Of a stretch of 64,000 bases of DNA, positions 52,503-60,774 are shown piece by piece. Both the position numbers and the translations under genes were made by a program. Location of the stretch: contig QHVT01000023.1 of assembly GCA_003223645.1 (NCBI GenBank), forward strand, positions 1-64,000. The letters run 5' to 3'. The notes under the pieces are model-generated. The model saw only the letters and a list, made by a program, of their open reading frames with translations. It made no database searches and had not been told where the DNA came from. The DNA is from Acidobacteriota bacterium (GTDB lineage Bacteria; Acidobacteriota; Thermoanaerobaculia; Gp7-AA8). Position 1 is the stretch's first letter. Each line of letters starts with the position of its first letter.

Positions 52503-54308
52503 ATGAAACGAAGCTTGGCGCTGCTGTTCACGCTCTTCGCGTTCGCAAATGTGGGTGCCGCTGCCTTCAGCGGCACCGCGACCGCTGAGGCAGCGGTCGC
52601 CACAAACGATGAAGCCGCGAAGCTGCACGCGCTCTTCGATCGCACGTGGGAGGCGCAGCTCCGCGAGGATCCGCTCTACGCCACGAGCGTCGGCCGTCAC
52701 GACTACGACAACCTCCTGCCGTCGGTGACGCCCGCCGATCTGGAGCGGTCGTACGAGCGGACGAAGTCCACGCTCGCGGAGCTGAAATCAATCGATCGCA
52801 CGAAGCTCTCGCCGGTCGACGTCGTGAACTACGACATGTTCAAGCGGCAGCTCGACCTCGCGATCGGGAACTACGAGCTCGGCGACTATCAGATCCCGTT
52901 CACCGCCGACTCCGGATTTCACACCGAGTTCGCGCGTCTCTCCGCCGACATGACGCTGGCGACGGTGAAGGACTACGAGAACTACATCGCGCGCATCAAC
53001 GCCTGGCCACGCTACGTGCGCGAGCAGATCGCGCTGATGCGCATGGGAATCAAGCGCGGCATGACCGTTCCGCGCGCGACGCTCGACGGCTACGACGGCA
53101 CCATCTCCGCGCACGTCGTCGACGATCCGTCGAAGAGCGTGTTCTGGCCGCCGTTCGCGAACTTCCCGCCGACCGTTCCCGCGAGCGAGCAGGAACGTTT
53201 GCGCGCGGCAGGACGCGCGGCGATCGCGAACAGCGCGGTTCCCGGCTATCGCGAGCTCCTCGCGTTCTTCAACAACGAATACCTCCCCGGCGCGCGCACG
53301 ACGTTAGGCGCATCGGAGATGCCGAACGGACGCGCGTATTACCAGCACAAGATCCGCGAGTTCACGACGCTCGATCTCACACCCGAAGAGATTCACAAGA
53401 CGGGGCTCGCCGAGGTGGCGAGGATCTCGGCGGAGATGGACGCGGTGATGAAGAGCGTCCACTTCCAGGGCGACTTCGCCGCGTTCCTGCAGTTCCTGCG
53501 CACCGATCCGCGCTTCTACGCGAAGACGCCGGAAGAACTGCTCGCGCGCGCGTCACGCATTGCGAAGCGGATGGATGGAAAGCTGCCGTCGCTCTTCAAG
53601 ACGCTCCCGCGCTTGCCGTATACCGTCGAGCCGGTGCCGGACAGCATCGCGCCGAAATACACGTCCGGCCGCTATGTCGGTCCCGCGCAGGGCAGCACGA
53701 TGCCCGGCATCTACTGGGTCAACACGTACAAGCTCGAGAGCCGTCCGCTGTACAACCTCGTGTCGCTGACGCTGCACGAGGCCGTGCCGGGACATCACCT
53801 GCAGATCGCGCTGAGCCGCGAGCTCGGCGACCTCCCGAACTTCCGCCGCTTCTCGTACATCTCTGCATTCGGCGAGGGGTGGGGCCTCTACTCCGAATAC
53901 CTCGGCATCGAAGCCGGCTTGTACGACAACGATCCCTACCTGAACTTCGGCCGCCTCACGTGGGAAATGTGGCGTGCCTGCCGGCTCGTCGTCGACACCG
54001 GCATTCACTCGATGAAGTGGACGCGCCAGCAGGCGATCGACTACATGGCCACGCGCACCGCGCTGCCGTTGCACGAAGTCGAGACCGAAGTCGATCGCTA
54101 CATTTCGTGGCCCGGCCAGGCGCTCGCGTACAAACTCGGCGAGCTGAAGATCAAGGAGCTGCGCAAACGCGCGGAGACGACGCTCGGCACGCGCTTCGAT
54201 GTCCGCGAGTTCCACGACGTCGTCCTCGGCAGCGGCTCGGTCCCGCTGAATGTGCTGGAGGAAAATGTCGATCGGTGGATCGTCGCCCGCAAGGGCGCAT
54301 CAGGGTGA
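52503..54308 (+). CDS. DUF885 family secreted protein, putative metallopeptidase
   Basis: 601 residues from ATG 52503. A hydrophobic N-terminus (MKRSLALLFTLFAFANVGAA) suggests export. HEAVPGHH (about residue 425) is the HExxH-like zinc motif of DUF885, followed by a distant Glu in GEGWGLYSEY. DUF885 proteins are predicted peptidases, and none can be assigned a substrate here. Residues 17-36 are encoded by a type-A palindrome (52550-52606), which lies at the predicted signal peptide cleavage region. The end overlaps the convergent M28 gene by 9 bp. Confidence 0.9.
   Translation: MKRSLALLFTLFAFANVGAAAFSGTATAEAAVATNDEAAKLHALFDRTWEAQLREDPLYATSVGRHDYDNLLPSVTPADLERSYERTKSTLAELKSIDRTKLSPVDVVNYDMFKRQLDLAIGNYELGDYQIPFTADSGFHTEFARLSADMTLATVKDYENYIARINAWPRYVREQIALMRMGIKRGMTVPRATLDGYDGTISAHVVDDPSKSVFWPPFANFPPTVPASEQERLRAAGRAAIANSAVPGYRELLAFFNNEYLPGARTTLGASEMPNGRAYYQHKIREFTTLDLTPEEIHKTGLAEVARISAEMDAVMKSVHFQGDFAAFLQFLRTDPRFYAKTPEELLARASRIAKRMDGKLPSLFKTLPRLPYTVEPVPDSIAPKYTSGRYVGPAQGSTMPGIYWVNTYKLESRPLYNLVSLTLHEAVPGHHLQIALSRELGDLPNFRRFSYISAFGEGWGLYSEYLGIEAGLYDNDPYLNFGRLTWEMWRACRLVVDTGIHSMKWTRQQAIDYMATRTALPLHEVETEVDRYISWPGQALAYKLGELKIKELRKRAETTLGTRFDVREFHDVVLGSGSVPLNVLEENVDRWIVARKGASG
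52550..52606. repeat. Type-A palindromic element in a signal-peptide region
   Basis: GTGGGTGCCGCTGCC faces GCCACAAA-ended GACCGCTGAGGCAGCGGTCG. Its right 27 bases are identical to those of 14518-14603. The 57-bp span is a multiple of three. Confidence 0.8.
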
Positions 54309-56543
54309 TCCAGCAGCAGCGATCTTCATCCGGTCCCTCGTGATCGCGACGTCGCCGTCGCCCTGCGGCACGGTGTTCGAGATTTCGCGCGCGACCGCGA
54401 ACGAGGACGGCGACCAGAAGCCGAACGTCAGATCGCTGGCGATCGCTTCGACTTCGCCCGGCGCCTGAATCCGCACGGCGATTTCTTCGACGTTCTGCGC
54501 GATCACGAATCGCCATCCGTTGAAAGACTGATCGCGATGCCGTGCCGATAGCGGAGCCGGCTTCACGCCGTTGACCGTCAGCACCGTGCCGCCGCGAAAT
54601 GCGAGCGTGATGCGATTTGCCTGGCGGCGCGTGCGCACGTCGATGAGGACGGTTTGCCCGTCGCGTTGCGCGCTCATCTCGACGGGACGTAGTCCGAACG
54701 GCAGCGGCGGCGCGGGCGCCGTCCACTGCTGGCCGCGGTACCACGGCGTGAGCCGCGGGTCCGCCGGCTTGAACGGCGCCGCCGCCTGCAGCGTCGGCGT
54801 GAGGATCGGCGTGACCCACACCGGCGACAGCGTTCGATCGCTGACGTACGCAAGCGAAAGGAAGCGCGGCTTCTCGCGCGACCACTGCGGCGACACCAGC
54901 GCGATGATGGCGCACGCGATCGCGAGCGTTGCAGCGACAGCCGCGAGGCGAAGCTGCGCGAAGAGCGGCGCGACGAGCGACGTGAGAATCGCCATGAAGA
55001 TCGCGATCACCGTCATCATCCGTCCGCCGAGCGCGTCGTAGAAGAGGATGACGAGCGGACAGAAGATGATCGCCGCCGCGGTCGCGGTCACCGCGCTCAT
55101 CACGGTATCGTTCACGCGCGCGAGCGCGCAGATTGTCAGCACCAGCGCCGGCACGAGGAAGAGATAGCTCGCGCCGGTGATCGTGATCGCGAGCACGAAC
55201 GCGATCGCGTGCCACACGAACGCGGCGCCGAAGAGCATCGCGCGCTCGGCCGCTGGAGTGGTGCGCGCCTCCGGCGCGCCTTCCGGAGACGCGCCGGAGG
55301 CGCGTACCGCTCCACGGCGAAACAGCGCGGCCGCGCAAACCGACGCCGCGATTCCGATCAACGCCATCGCCAGGATGGACGGCAGCGGATGCGCGACCCA
55401 GTTCACGCCGTCGCTGCGCAGCCTCGCGAGCCAGCTCACCACGCCGCCCGCGAACATCGAGAGCAGGATCGTGGCGAACATCGCCAGCACGCCGAACGTC
55501 ATCGCGCGCGGATTCGTCTTGCGTGCGGCGAACACGAGCAGCACGAGGCTCGCGACGCAGATCCAGATCGTCGCGCCGGCCGGCCACCAGATCATCGTGA
55601 ACTGGAGGATGTCGAAATACGACGCGTCGTCTTTGCTCTGCGCGTCGAGATCCGTATCGGCGAGCGCGCGCGCGGTCGCCAGCAGGTTATCGCCGTGATG
55701 CTCCAGCGTGCGCGCGTTGACGTGTGCAAAGTTGTCGAGCGGCGTGTGATACCAGTTCACGCCGCGGATCGCCGCGAAGTTCACCGCCGCTTTTCCCGCT
55801 CGCTTGAACACCGTCACATCGGTGTCGTTCGGCAGCAGGTTGTAAATCGCATAGAAAAACGATGTCGCGTGCGGGCGTTCGAGCGAGCGCGCGAGCCGGC
55901 GAATCAGCCAGCGATTGTGACGGCTGGTCTCGAACATGTTGCTCGGGCCGTATGTGCCGCGGTTCTCGATGTTGATCATCACCTTCGCGTTGCGCGCGAA
56001 GTAATCCTCGGCCACGAACGCTTCCGCGCCGAGGAGTCCGCCTTCTTCGCCGTCGGTGATGAGGAACGTGATCGGATTGCGGTGGTGCTCGCTTTTCACC
56101 GCGCGCGCGATCTCGATCAGCGACGCCACTCCGACGCCGTCGTCGGACGCGCCCGGACCCGCGCCGACGGAGTCGTAGTGCGCGACGAGCACGACCTCCG
56201 CGCCTTTCGCGTCCGGCAGTTTCGCGATCAGGTTCTCCGTGTTTCCGCACGCCGGCAGCGACGTGCACGCGAACTTCTGCTGCATGTCGACCTTGTAGCC
56301 GAGGGCGCGGAGACGCGCGTAGACGAGATCGCGCACGCGCTTGTTCGCCGGCGTGCCGATCGGATGCGGCGTTCCGCTGCCGGCCAGCTCGCGCAGAGTC
56401 GCCATCGCGCGCACGGACGAAAACTCGTTCGGCGGCGCGCTCGCCGGCTTCGGCACCGGCCCTTCGGCGCGCCAGATCGCGAGCAGTAAAACGAGCAGAA
56501 CCGGAACGGCAACGGCGGCGAATCGGCGCATGTCGCCGCGCAT
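54300..56543 (-). CDS. Membrane-anchored M28 family metallopeptidase
   Basis: About 747 residues from ATG 56543; ATG 56531 is an alternative and a TTG at 56561 is unlikely. After one membrane helix comes the peptidase domain: VLVAHYDSVGAGPGASDDGV with the first zinc His and bridging Asp, ITDGEEGGLLGAEAF with the catalytic Glu pair, and WYHTPLDN with the last His. Several C-terminal membrane helices follow, as in ER-aminopeptidase-like proteins. Between two helices, GAVRASGASPEGAPEARTTP is encoded by a type-B palindrome (55253-55314). The end overlaps the DUF885 gene by 9 bp. Confidence 0.9.
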   Translation of the reverse strand: MRGDMRRFAAVAVPVLLVLLLAIWRAEGPVPKPASAPPNEFSSVRAMATLRELAGSGTPHPIGTPANKRVRDLVYARLRALGYKVDMQQKFACTSLPACGNTENLIAKLPDAKGAEVVLVAHYDSVGAGPGASDDGVGVASLIEIARAVKSEHHRNPITFLITDGEEGGLLGAEAFVAEDYFARNAKVMINIENRGTYGPSNMFETSRHNRWLIRRLARSLERPHATSFFYAIYNLLPNDTDVTVFKRAGKAAVNFAAIRGVNWYHTPLDNFAHVNARTLEHHGDNLLATARALADTDLDAQSKDDASYFDILQFTMIWWPAGATIWICVASLVLLVFAARKTNPRAMTFGVLAMFATILLSMFAGGVVSWLARLRSDGVNWVAHPLPSILAMALIGIAASVCAAALFRRGAVRASGASPEGAPEARTTPAAERAMLFGAAFVWHAIAFVLAITITGASYLFLVPALVLTICALARVNDTVMSAVTATAAAIIFCPLVILFYDALGGRMMTVIAIFMAILTSLVAPLFAQLRLAAVAATLAIACAIIALVSPQWSREKPRFLSLAYVSDRTLSPVWVTPILTPTLQAAAPFKPADPRLTPWYRGQQWTAPAPPLPFGLRPVEMSAQRDGQTVLIDVRTRRQANRITLAFRGGTVLTVNGVKPAPLSARHRDQSFNGWRFVIAQNVEEIAVRIQAPGEVEAIASDLTFGFWSPSSFAVAREISNTVPQGDGDVAITRDRMKIAAAGSP
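55253..55314. repeat. REPIN-like palindromic element, type B, inside a coding sequence
   Basis: GGAGTGGTGCGCGCCTCCGG faces CCGGAGGCGCGTACCGCTCC. Related to 18445-18511 but inserted in a gene on the other strand and read in a different frame, again without a stop. Confidence 0.85.
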
Positions 56544-56591
56544 TGTCGCATCAGCGCGCAACCCGGACGCGCTTTCGCCGTAAGAACACGC

Positions 56592-57377
56592 ATGCGCAAA
56601 TTCGCTCTCGCCGCCGTATTCCTGTTCGTCGCCGCCACCGCGTCCGCAGCCACGCTCTCAGAGACGGTCGACAAAACGCTGGACGTGAAGCCCGGCGCGA
56701 CGGTCGCGCTGACGAACGTCAACGGCCGCATCACGATCGCGTCGTGGGACCAGCCGCGCGTGCACATCGTCGCGACGAAGGAAGTCGACGGCAGCCGCGA
56801 CGACGCGCGCGACGCGATGAAGGAGCTGCGCGTCGAGATCACACAGCCGAACGGCGGCGTGAAAATCGACACGAAGTATCCGAGCCGCGACGAAGGGTTC
56901 TCTTCGATCTTCGACTGGCTCCTCGGCCATCACGTCAATGCCGAAGTGACGTACGAGGTGACGATCCCGCGCACGATGAACGTCGACGTGCGCAACACCA
57001 ACGGCTCGATCCATCTCGCCGACATCACCGGCCATCTCGAGCTCGACACCACGAACGGCAAGATCGAAGTGAGACGCTGCGCCGGCTCCATCGAGGCGTC
57101 GACGACGAACGGCGGGATTTACGCGGAGCTGCTGCGCGTGACGAAAGGCGCGCCGCTGCGCTTCGAGACGACGAACGGCCGCATCGAGATCGAGGTGCCG
57201 CGCGACCTTGCCGCGAACATCGATGCAGGAACGACGAACGGATCGATCAGCACCGACCTGCCGATCGAGACCACGCACTTCAAACGCAACTCGCTCCGCG
57301 GCTCCATCAACGGCGGCGGTACGCCGATCAGCCTTCACACGACGAACGGGCCGATCGCGATCAAGACGCGGACTTGA
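56592..57377 (+). CDS. DUF4097-like exported repeat protein
   Basis: 261 residues with a signal peptide (MRKFALAAVFLFVAATASA). The rest is a beta-solenoid-like run with the repeated motif TTNGxI (for example NTNGSIHLA, TTNGKIEV, TTNGGIYA, TTNGRIEIEV, TTNGSIST, TTNGPIAI), as in DUF4097. Such proteins are envelope-associated, and no enzymatic function is known. Its last about 92 codons are duplicated at 57850-58126, and between them lies a 453-bp repeat array. It is divergent from the M28 gene. Confidence 0.88.
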   Translation: MRKFALAAVFLFVAATASAATLSETVDKTLDVKPGATVALTNVNGRITIASWDQPRVHIVATKEVDGSRDDARDAMKELRVEITQPNGGVKIDTKYPSRDEGFSSIFDWLLGHHVNAEVTYEVTIPRTMNVDVRNTNGSIHLADITGHLELDTTNGKIEVRRCAGSIEASTTNGGIYAELLRVTKGAPLRFETTNGRIEIEVPRDLAANIDAGTTNGSISTDLPIETTHFKRNSLRGSINGGGTPISLHTTNGPIAIKTRT

Positions 57378-57392
57378 TTCGGACAGAATTTT

Positions 57393-57845
57393 GATTCGCG
57401 AGACAAGCTCGTTGATTCACGAATCAACCAAGGTTGATTCGCGAGACAAGCTCGTTGATTCACGAATCAACCAAGGTTGCTTCGCGAGACGAAAATTTTT
57501 CCGCGCGAGACAAGAGACCTTGCCTGGCGAGCCAAATTCGCCGCTGATGGCAGGTAAATTTTTGCTTCGCGAAGCAAATGTCTTTGACTCGCGAGACAGC
57601 AGGACTTGCCTCGCGAATCAAAACTGTTGCCTCGCGAATCAACCATGGTTGCCTCGTAAGGCAAACTCGTTGTTTCGCGAATCAACCATGGTTATCTCGC
57701 GCATCAAACTTCCAGTCTCGCGAGGCGAGCGCGTTGTCTCGGGAATCAACACCCGTTATCTCGCGAGTCAACATGCCTTGTCTCGCGAATCAACACCGTT
57801 ATCTCGCGAATCAACGAGCTGGATTTGCGAATCAACGCGTACGTT
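57393..57845. repeat. Array of about 21 units of 21-22 bp, each with a TCGCGA-centred palindrome
   Basis: Units follow a loose consensus of GNCTCGCGAATCAACCATGG then TT. Most are 21 or 22 bp, one pair is 18 and 24 bp, and the last is 25 bp. The first two units (57393-57435) are repeated exactly as the next two (57436-57478, 43 bp). Each unit carries a dyad NNNTCGCGANNN and often a second one of the AACCATGGTT type, so symmetry centres come about every 10-11 bp. Because lengths alternate between 21 and 22, no reading frame is kept through the array. It is not a CRISPR: there is no constant repeat with variable spacers of regular size. Confidence 0.85.
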
Positions 57846-57849
57846 GCCG

Positions 57850-58126
57850 GCGGCGACGAACGGCGGCATCTACGCGGACTCACGCGCGTGACCAAAGGCG
57901 CGCCGCTGCGCCTGGAGACGACGAACGGCCGCATCGAGATCGAAGTGCCGCGGGACCTCGCCGCGAGCATCGAGGCGGGAACGACGAATGGCTCGATCAG
58001 TACCGACTTGCCGATCGAGACCACGCACTTCAAACGCAACTCGCTGCGCGGCTCGATCATCGGCGGCGACACGCCGATCAGCCTGCACACGACGAACGGG
58101 CCGATCGCGATCAAGACGCGGACTTG
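57850..58126 (+). pseudogene. Partial, frameshifted duplicate of the DUF4097-like gene
   Basis: About 277 bp copy of 57100-57377. It lacks the signal peptide and the first two-thirds of the parent gene. One base is missing near 57880 (GCGGACTCACGCGCGTG against GCGGAGCTGCTGCGCGTG), which breaks the frame after TNGGIYAD. After that point the encoded residues match the parent almost exactly (RVTKGAPLRLETTNGRIEIE and so on to KTRT), including the stop. A later ATG could give a 100-residue fragment but without a signal peptide. Confidence 0.8.
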
Positions 58127-58135
58127 ATTTGCACT

Positions 58136-58154
58136 GCGGCAGCTACGCTGCCGC
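58136..58154. other. Small hairpin after the duplicate
   Basis: GCGGCAG-CTACG-CTGCCGC followed by TTTCG; possibly a weak terminator. Confidence 0.45.
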
Positions 58155-58168
58155 TTTCGAAAGCTCCT

Positions 58169-58239
58169 GTGGAGCGGTGGCCGCTCTCGGCCGCCGGATT
58201 CTCGCGATGGGTCGGCGGCCGAAGCGGCCGCCGCTCCAC
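58169..58239. repeat. REPIN-like palindromic element, type C
   Basis: GTGGAGCGGTGGCCGC and GCGGCCGCCGCTCCAC ends with inner GGCCGCC/GGCGGCC hairpins and a centre ATTCTCGCGATGGG. It belongs with 28017-28086 and 52394-52478. The stretch 58240-58441 holds no convincing gene apart from another small palindrome. Confidence 0.85.
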
Positions 58240-58315
58240 AGATCCGTGACGATCAGCCGCTGCCGCTTTCAAGAGCGACAGCGATGGCGTCGCCGATCGC
58301 AGCCATCCTGTGTGC

Positions 58316-58344
58316 AAAAGCGGCGGCGTAGCCGCCGCACTCCA
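58316..58344. repeat. Small GCGGCGGC-GTA-GCCGCCGC palindrome
   Basis: Stem GCGGCGGC/GCCGCCGC with AAAA before it and GCACTCCAAG after it; it looks like one half of a GGAGTG-ended REP. Confidence 0.6.
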
Positions 58345-58441
58345 AGGGTGAACACGATCGCCGGCACGCGCAGGAATCGCAAAACGTCCAGCGGCGCGGC
58401 GGGCACGAGGTTTATCGTTGCGGCGAGGATCGCTTCGCGAA

Positions 58442-59209
58442 TCATTCCGGTGTGATGTACGCCCCCGTGATTCCGCCGTCGACGAGAAATGACGTGGCAT
58501 TCACGTAGGACGATTCGTCGCTCGCTAGAAACAGCGCGGCGTTGGCCATCTCTTCCGCGCGGGCGAAGCGGCCGGGCGGGATGTGGACGAGCCGGCGATT
58601 GCGGCGCGCGGGATCGGCGAGCAGCTCCGCGAGGAGCGGTGTTTCGACGGGGCCGGGACAGAGCGAATTCGCGCGGATGTTCTGACGCGCGAACTCGACC
58701 GCGATCTCTCGCGTCATCGCCAGCACGCCGCCTTTGCTCGCCGTGTACGCGATCTGCGGAACGGCCGCGCCCATGATGGCGACGAACGACGCCGTGTTGA
58801 TGATCGATCCGCCGCCGGCGCGCAAGAGAGCGGGAACCTCGTACTTGCATCCGAGGAACACGCCTTTGAGATTGATGTCGATGACGCGATCCCAAACCTC
58901 CTCGGAGGTATTCGTCACTGATTCATCCGCCGCATCGAAAATCCCGGCGTTGTTGAACGCGACGTGCAATGCGCCGAACTGTTCCTCCGCGAACTTCACC
59001 ATCGCTTCGCAGTCTTTCGCCTTCGACACGTCCGCGGAAAAGGAGCGTGCGTCTCCGCCGCTCGCGCGAATCTCATCGGCGGTCGCATCCGCGCCTTTCA
59101 AATCGACAACGACGACCTTCGCGCCTTCGCGCGCAAACAGAAGACACGATGCTTTTCCGATTCCGGAACCGCCGCCGGTGATCAACGCGACCTTATTCGC
59201 CAATCTCAT
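58442..59209 (-). CDS. Short-chain dehydrogenase/reductase
   Basis: 255 residues. TGGGSGIGKA (NAD(P) motif, about residues 11-20), the structural NNAG, and the catalytic Ser in INTASF with YTASK (Tyr-x3-Lys) are complete. SLCPGPVETPLL follows as in classical SDRs. Substrate is unknown. It follows the glutamine-synthetase-like gene by 33 bp on the same strand, so it may act on a product of that pathway. The spacer carries a 7-bp CTGCCTT tandem repeat (59212-59235). Confidence 0.92.
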   Translation of the reverse strand: MRLANKVALITGGGSGIGKASCLLFAREGAKVVVVDLKGADATADEIRASGGDARSFSADVSKAKDCEAMVKFAEEQFGALHVAFNNAGIFDAADESVTNTSEEVWDRVIDINLKGVFLGCKYEVPALLRAGGGSIINTASFVAIMGAAVPQIAYTASKGGVLAMTREIAVEFARQNIRANSLCPGPVETPLLAELLADPARRNRRLVHIPPGRFARAEEMANAALFLASDESSYVNATSFLVDGGITGAYITPE

Positions 59210-59211
59210 TT

Positions 59212-59235
59212 CTGCCTTCTGCCTTCTGCCTTCCG
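59212..59235. repeat. 7-bp CTGCCTT tandem repeat
   Basis: TTCTGCCTTCTGCCTTCTGCC then TTC, three and a half units, directly upstream of the SDR start. Only one arm is present here, unlike the paired arms elsewhere. Confidence 0.7.
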
Positions 59236-59242
59236 CTTTTGA

Positions 59243-60583
59243 TTACGCCTGTTCAAAGTATCTCCGTCGCTCCCAGTCCGTGACGGCCGCGTCGAACTTG
59301 CGCTGCTCCGTCCGGAAAAAGTGGAGGTAGTGTTCGATCACGTCGTCGCCGAATGCCTCGCGCGCAAACGCGCTTTTCTCCAACTCGCGAATGGCCTCCG
59401 GTAATGAATGCGGAACCTGCGGCAGGTTCGCTGCGCTGTACACGTCACCTTCGAATGCGGGCGGGGGCTCGATCTCGTTCGCAATTCCGTCGAGTCCCGC
59501 CGCGAGCGTCGCCGCGAATGCGAGATACGGATTCGCGTCCGCGCCGGCGGTGCGGCACTCGATGCGCAGCGACGGGCCGTGTCCGACGATGCGGAAGCCG
59601 GCGGTGCGATTGTCGTGGCTCCACGCGATTCCCGTCGGCGCGAACGAGCCCGCGACGTAGCGTTTGTACGATGACGGGTAGGGCGCATAGAACGGGAAGA
59701 GCTCGCGGATGTGCGCCATCCATCCGCCGAGGAAGTGGCGGAACATCGGCGTCTCGCCGGCGAACAGCGACTGGTTGTCGTCGCTCCAGAGGCTCATGTG
59801 AATGTGGCAGCTCGAGCCCGCGTAGCGCTCGTCCCACTTCGCCATGAATGTGATCGCGTGTCCGCTCTGCCACGCGATTTCTTTCGCCGCGTGCTTGTAA
59901 ATCGTGTGGCGGTCCGCCATCTCCAGCAACTCCGCGTAACGCAGCCCGATCTCCTGCTGCCCTGGTCCCCATTCGCCTTTCGACGACTCGACCGGAATCC
60001 CGCTGCGCTCGAGATGGCGGCGGATCGCGCCGATCAGGAACTCTTCCTTCGTGCCTTGGAGGATGTGGTAGTCCTCGATCACGCGTCCGATCGGCTCGAG
60101 ATTCACGAAGTGTTTCTTCGCGACGTCGTCGAACGAATCCGCGAACACGTACAGCTCGAGCTCGGACGCGCCCATCGCCGTGAAGCCGCGCTCTTTCGCG
60201 GATGCAATCTGTTTTCGCAGGATGCTGCGCGGCGCGTACGGCACGAGGTCGTCGTTCTCTTCTTCGTGCACGTCGCAGAGCACGAGCGCCGTTTTCTCCA
60301 GCCACGATGCGACGCGCAGCGTGTTGAAGTCGGGCACGGGACGAAAATCTCCGTAGCCTTTCGCCCAGCTCGTGAACTTGTAGCCGGGAACCGGATCCAT
60401 TTCGACGTCGCACGCGAGGAGGTACTCGCACGCGTGGATCTCGTTCTCTTCGAGAAAAAATCGCGCGACGACGCGCTTGCCGACCAGTCGCCCGTACATG
60501 TCGGGAAACACGACCAGCACCGTGTCGATCTCGTTGTTGGTGACGAGGCGTTTCAGTTCCTGGAGGTCGATCTGTCCTTGCAT
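59243..60583 (-). CDS. Glutamine synthetase family ligase (gamma-glutamylpolyamine synthetase-like)
   Basis: 446 residues from ATG 60583 (MQGQIDLQELKRL); the frame is open further upstream to 60805, but that region is a GC-rich palindrome. SELELYVF and GEWGPGQQEIGLRYAELL hold the metal-binding Glu residues, ITFMAKW and SSCHIHMSLW the ATP/metal site, and GIAWSHDNRTAGFRI the glutamate-binding Arg. The type lacks features of housekeeping GlnA and resembles PuuA/GlnA3-like enzymes that glutamylate putrescine or other amines. An aldehyde dehydrogenase gene upstream fits such a route. Confidence 0.9.
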   Translation of the reverse strand: MQGQIDLQELKRLVTNNEIDTVLVVFPDMYGRLVGKRVVARFFLEENEIHACEYLLACDVEMDPVPGYKFTSWAKGYGDFRPVPDFNTLRVASWLEKTALVLCDVHEEENDDLVPYAPRSILRKQIASAKERGFTAMGASELELYVFADSFDDVAKKHFVNLEPIGRVIEDYHILQGTKEEFLIGAIRRHLERSGIPVESSKGEWGPGQQEIGLRYAELLEMADRHTIYKHAAKEIAWQSGHAITFMAKWDERYAGSSCHIHMSLWSDDNQSLFAGETPMFRHFLGGWMAHIRELFPFYAPYPSSYKRYVAGSFAPTGIAWSHDNRTAGFRIVGHGPSLRIECRTAGADANPYLAFAATLAAGLDGIANEIEPPPAFEGDVYSAANLPQVPHSLPEAIRELEKSAFAREAFGDDVIEHYLHFFRTEQRKFDAAVTDWERRRYFEQA

Positions 60584-60601
60584 GTACTTGCTGAGTTTAT
60601 C

Positions 60602-60761
60602 CCGCGCGCAGACGCGGGATCTCCGGGCCCGAGCCCGAGCCCGCTTCCGCGCCCGGGGTGGGGGCGCGATTCGTGTGACCGCGGCTGCTGCCCCCCGCCC
60701 CGGGCGCGCAAGCGGGCTCGGGCTCGGGCCCGGGCCCGGAGATCCCGCGTCTACGCGCGGC
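60602..60761. repeat. Long GC-rich imperfect inverted repeat between two catabolic genes
   Basis: About 65-bp arms (60602-60666 and 60690-60761) run CGCGCAGACGCGGGATCTCC outward-in, then GGGCCC/GAGCCC hexamers, then GCGCCCGGGG. Pairing is nearly full length. It could form a cruciform or a very stable RNA hairpin in the leader of the glutamine-synthetase-like gene. Confidence 0.85.
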
Positions 60762-60774
60762 ATAACTGAGAACC

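Noticed and set aside
53553..54215. Minus-strand frame opposite the DUF885 gene
   Set aside because: Antisense shadow of a gene with a conserved HEAVPGHH motif; no own signature.
57393..57845. CRISPR array
   Set aside because: No constant repeat of 24-40 bp with equal-sized unique spacers, no leader and no cas genes in the window.
57208..57891. Open frame running from the DUF4097-like gene through the repeat array
   Set aside because: It starts in the wrong frame of a real gene and passes the array only because the units lack stops; unit lengths of 21 and 22 bp mean no peptide repeat is kept.
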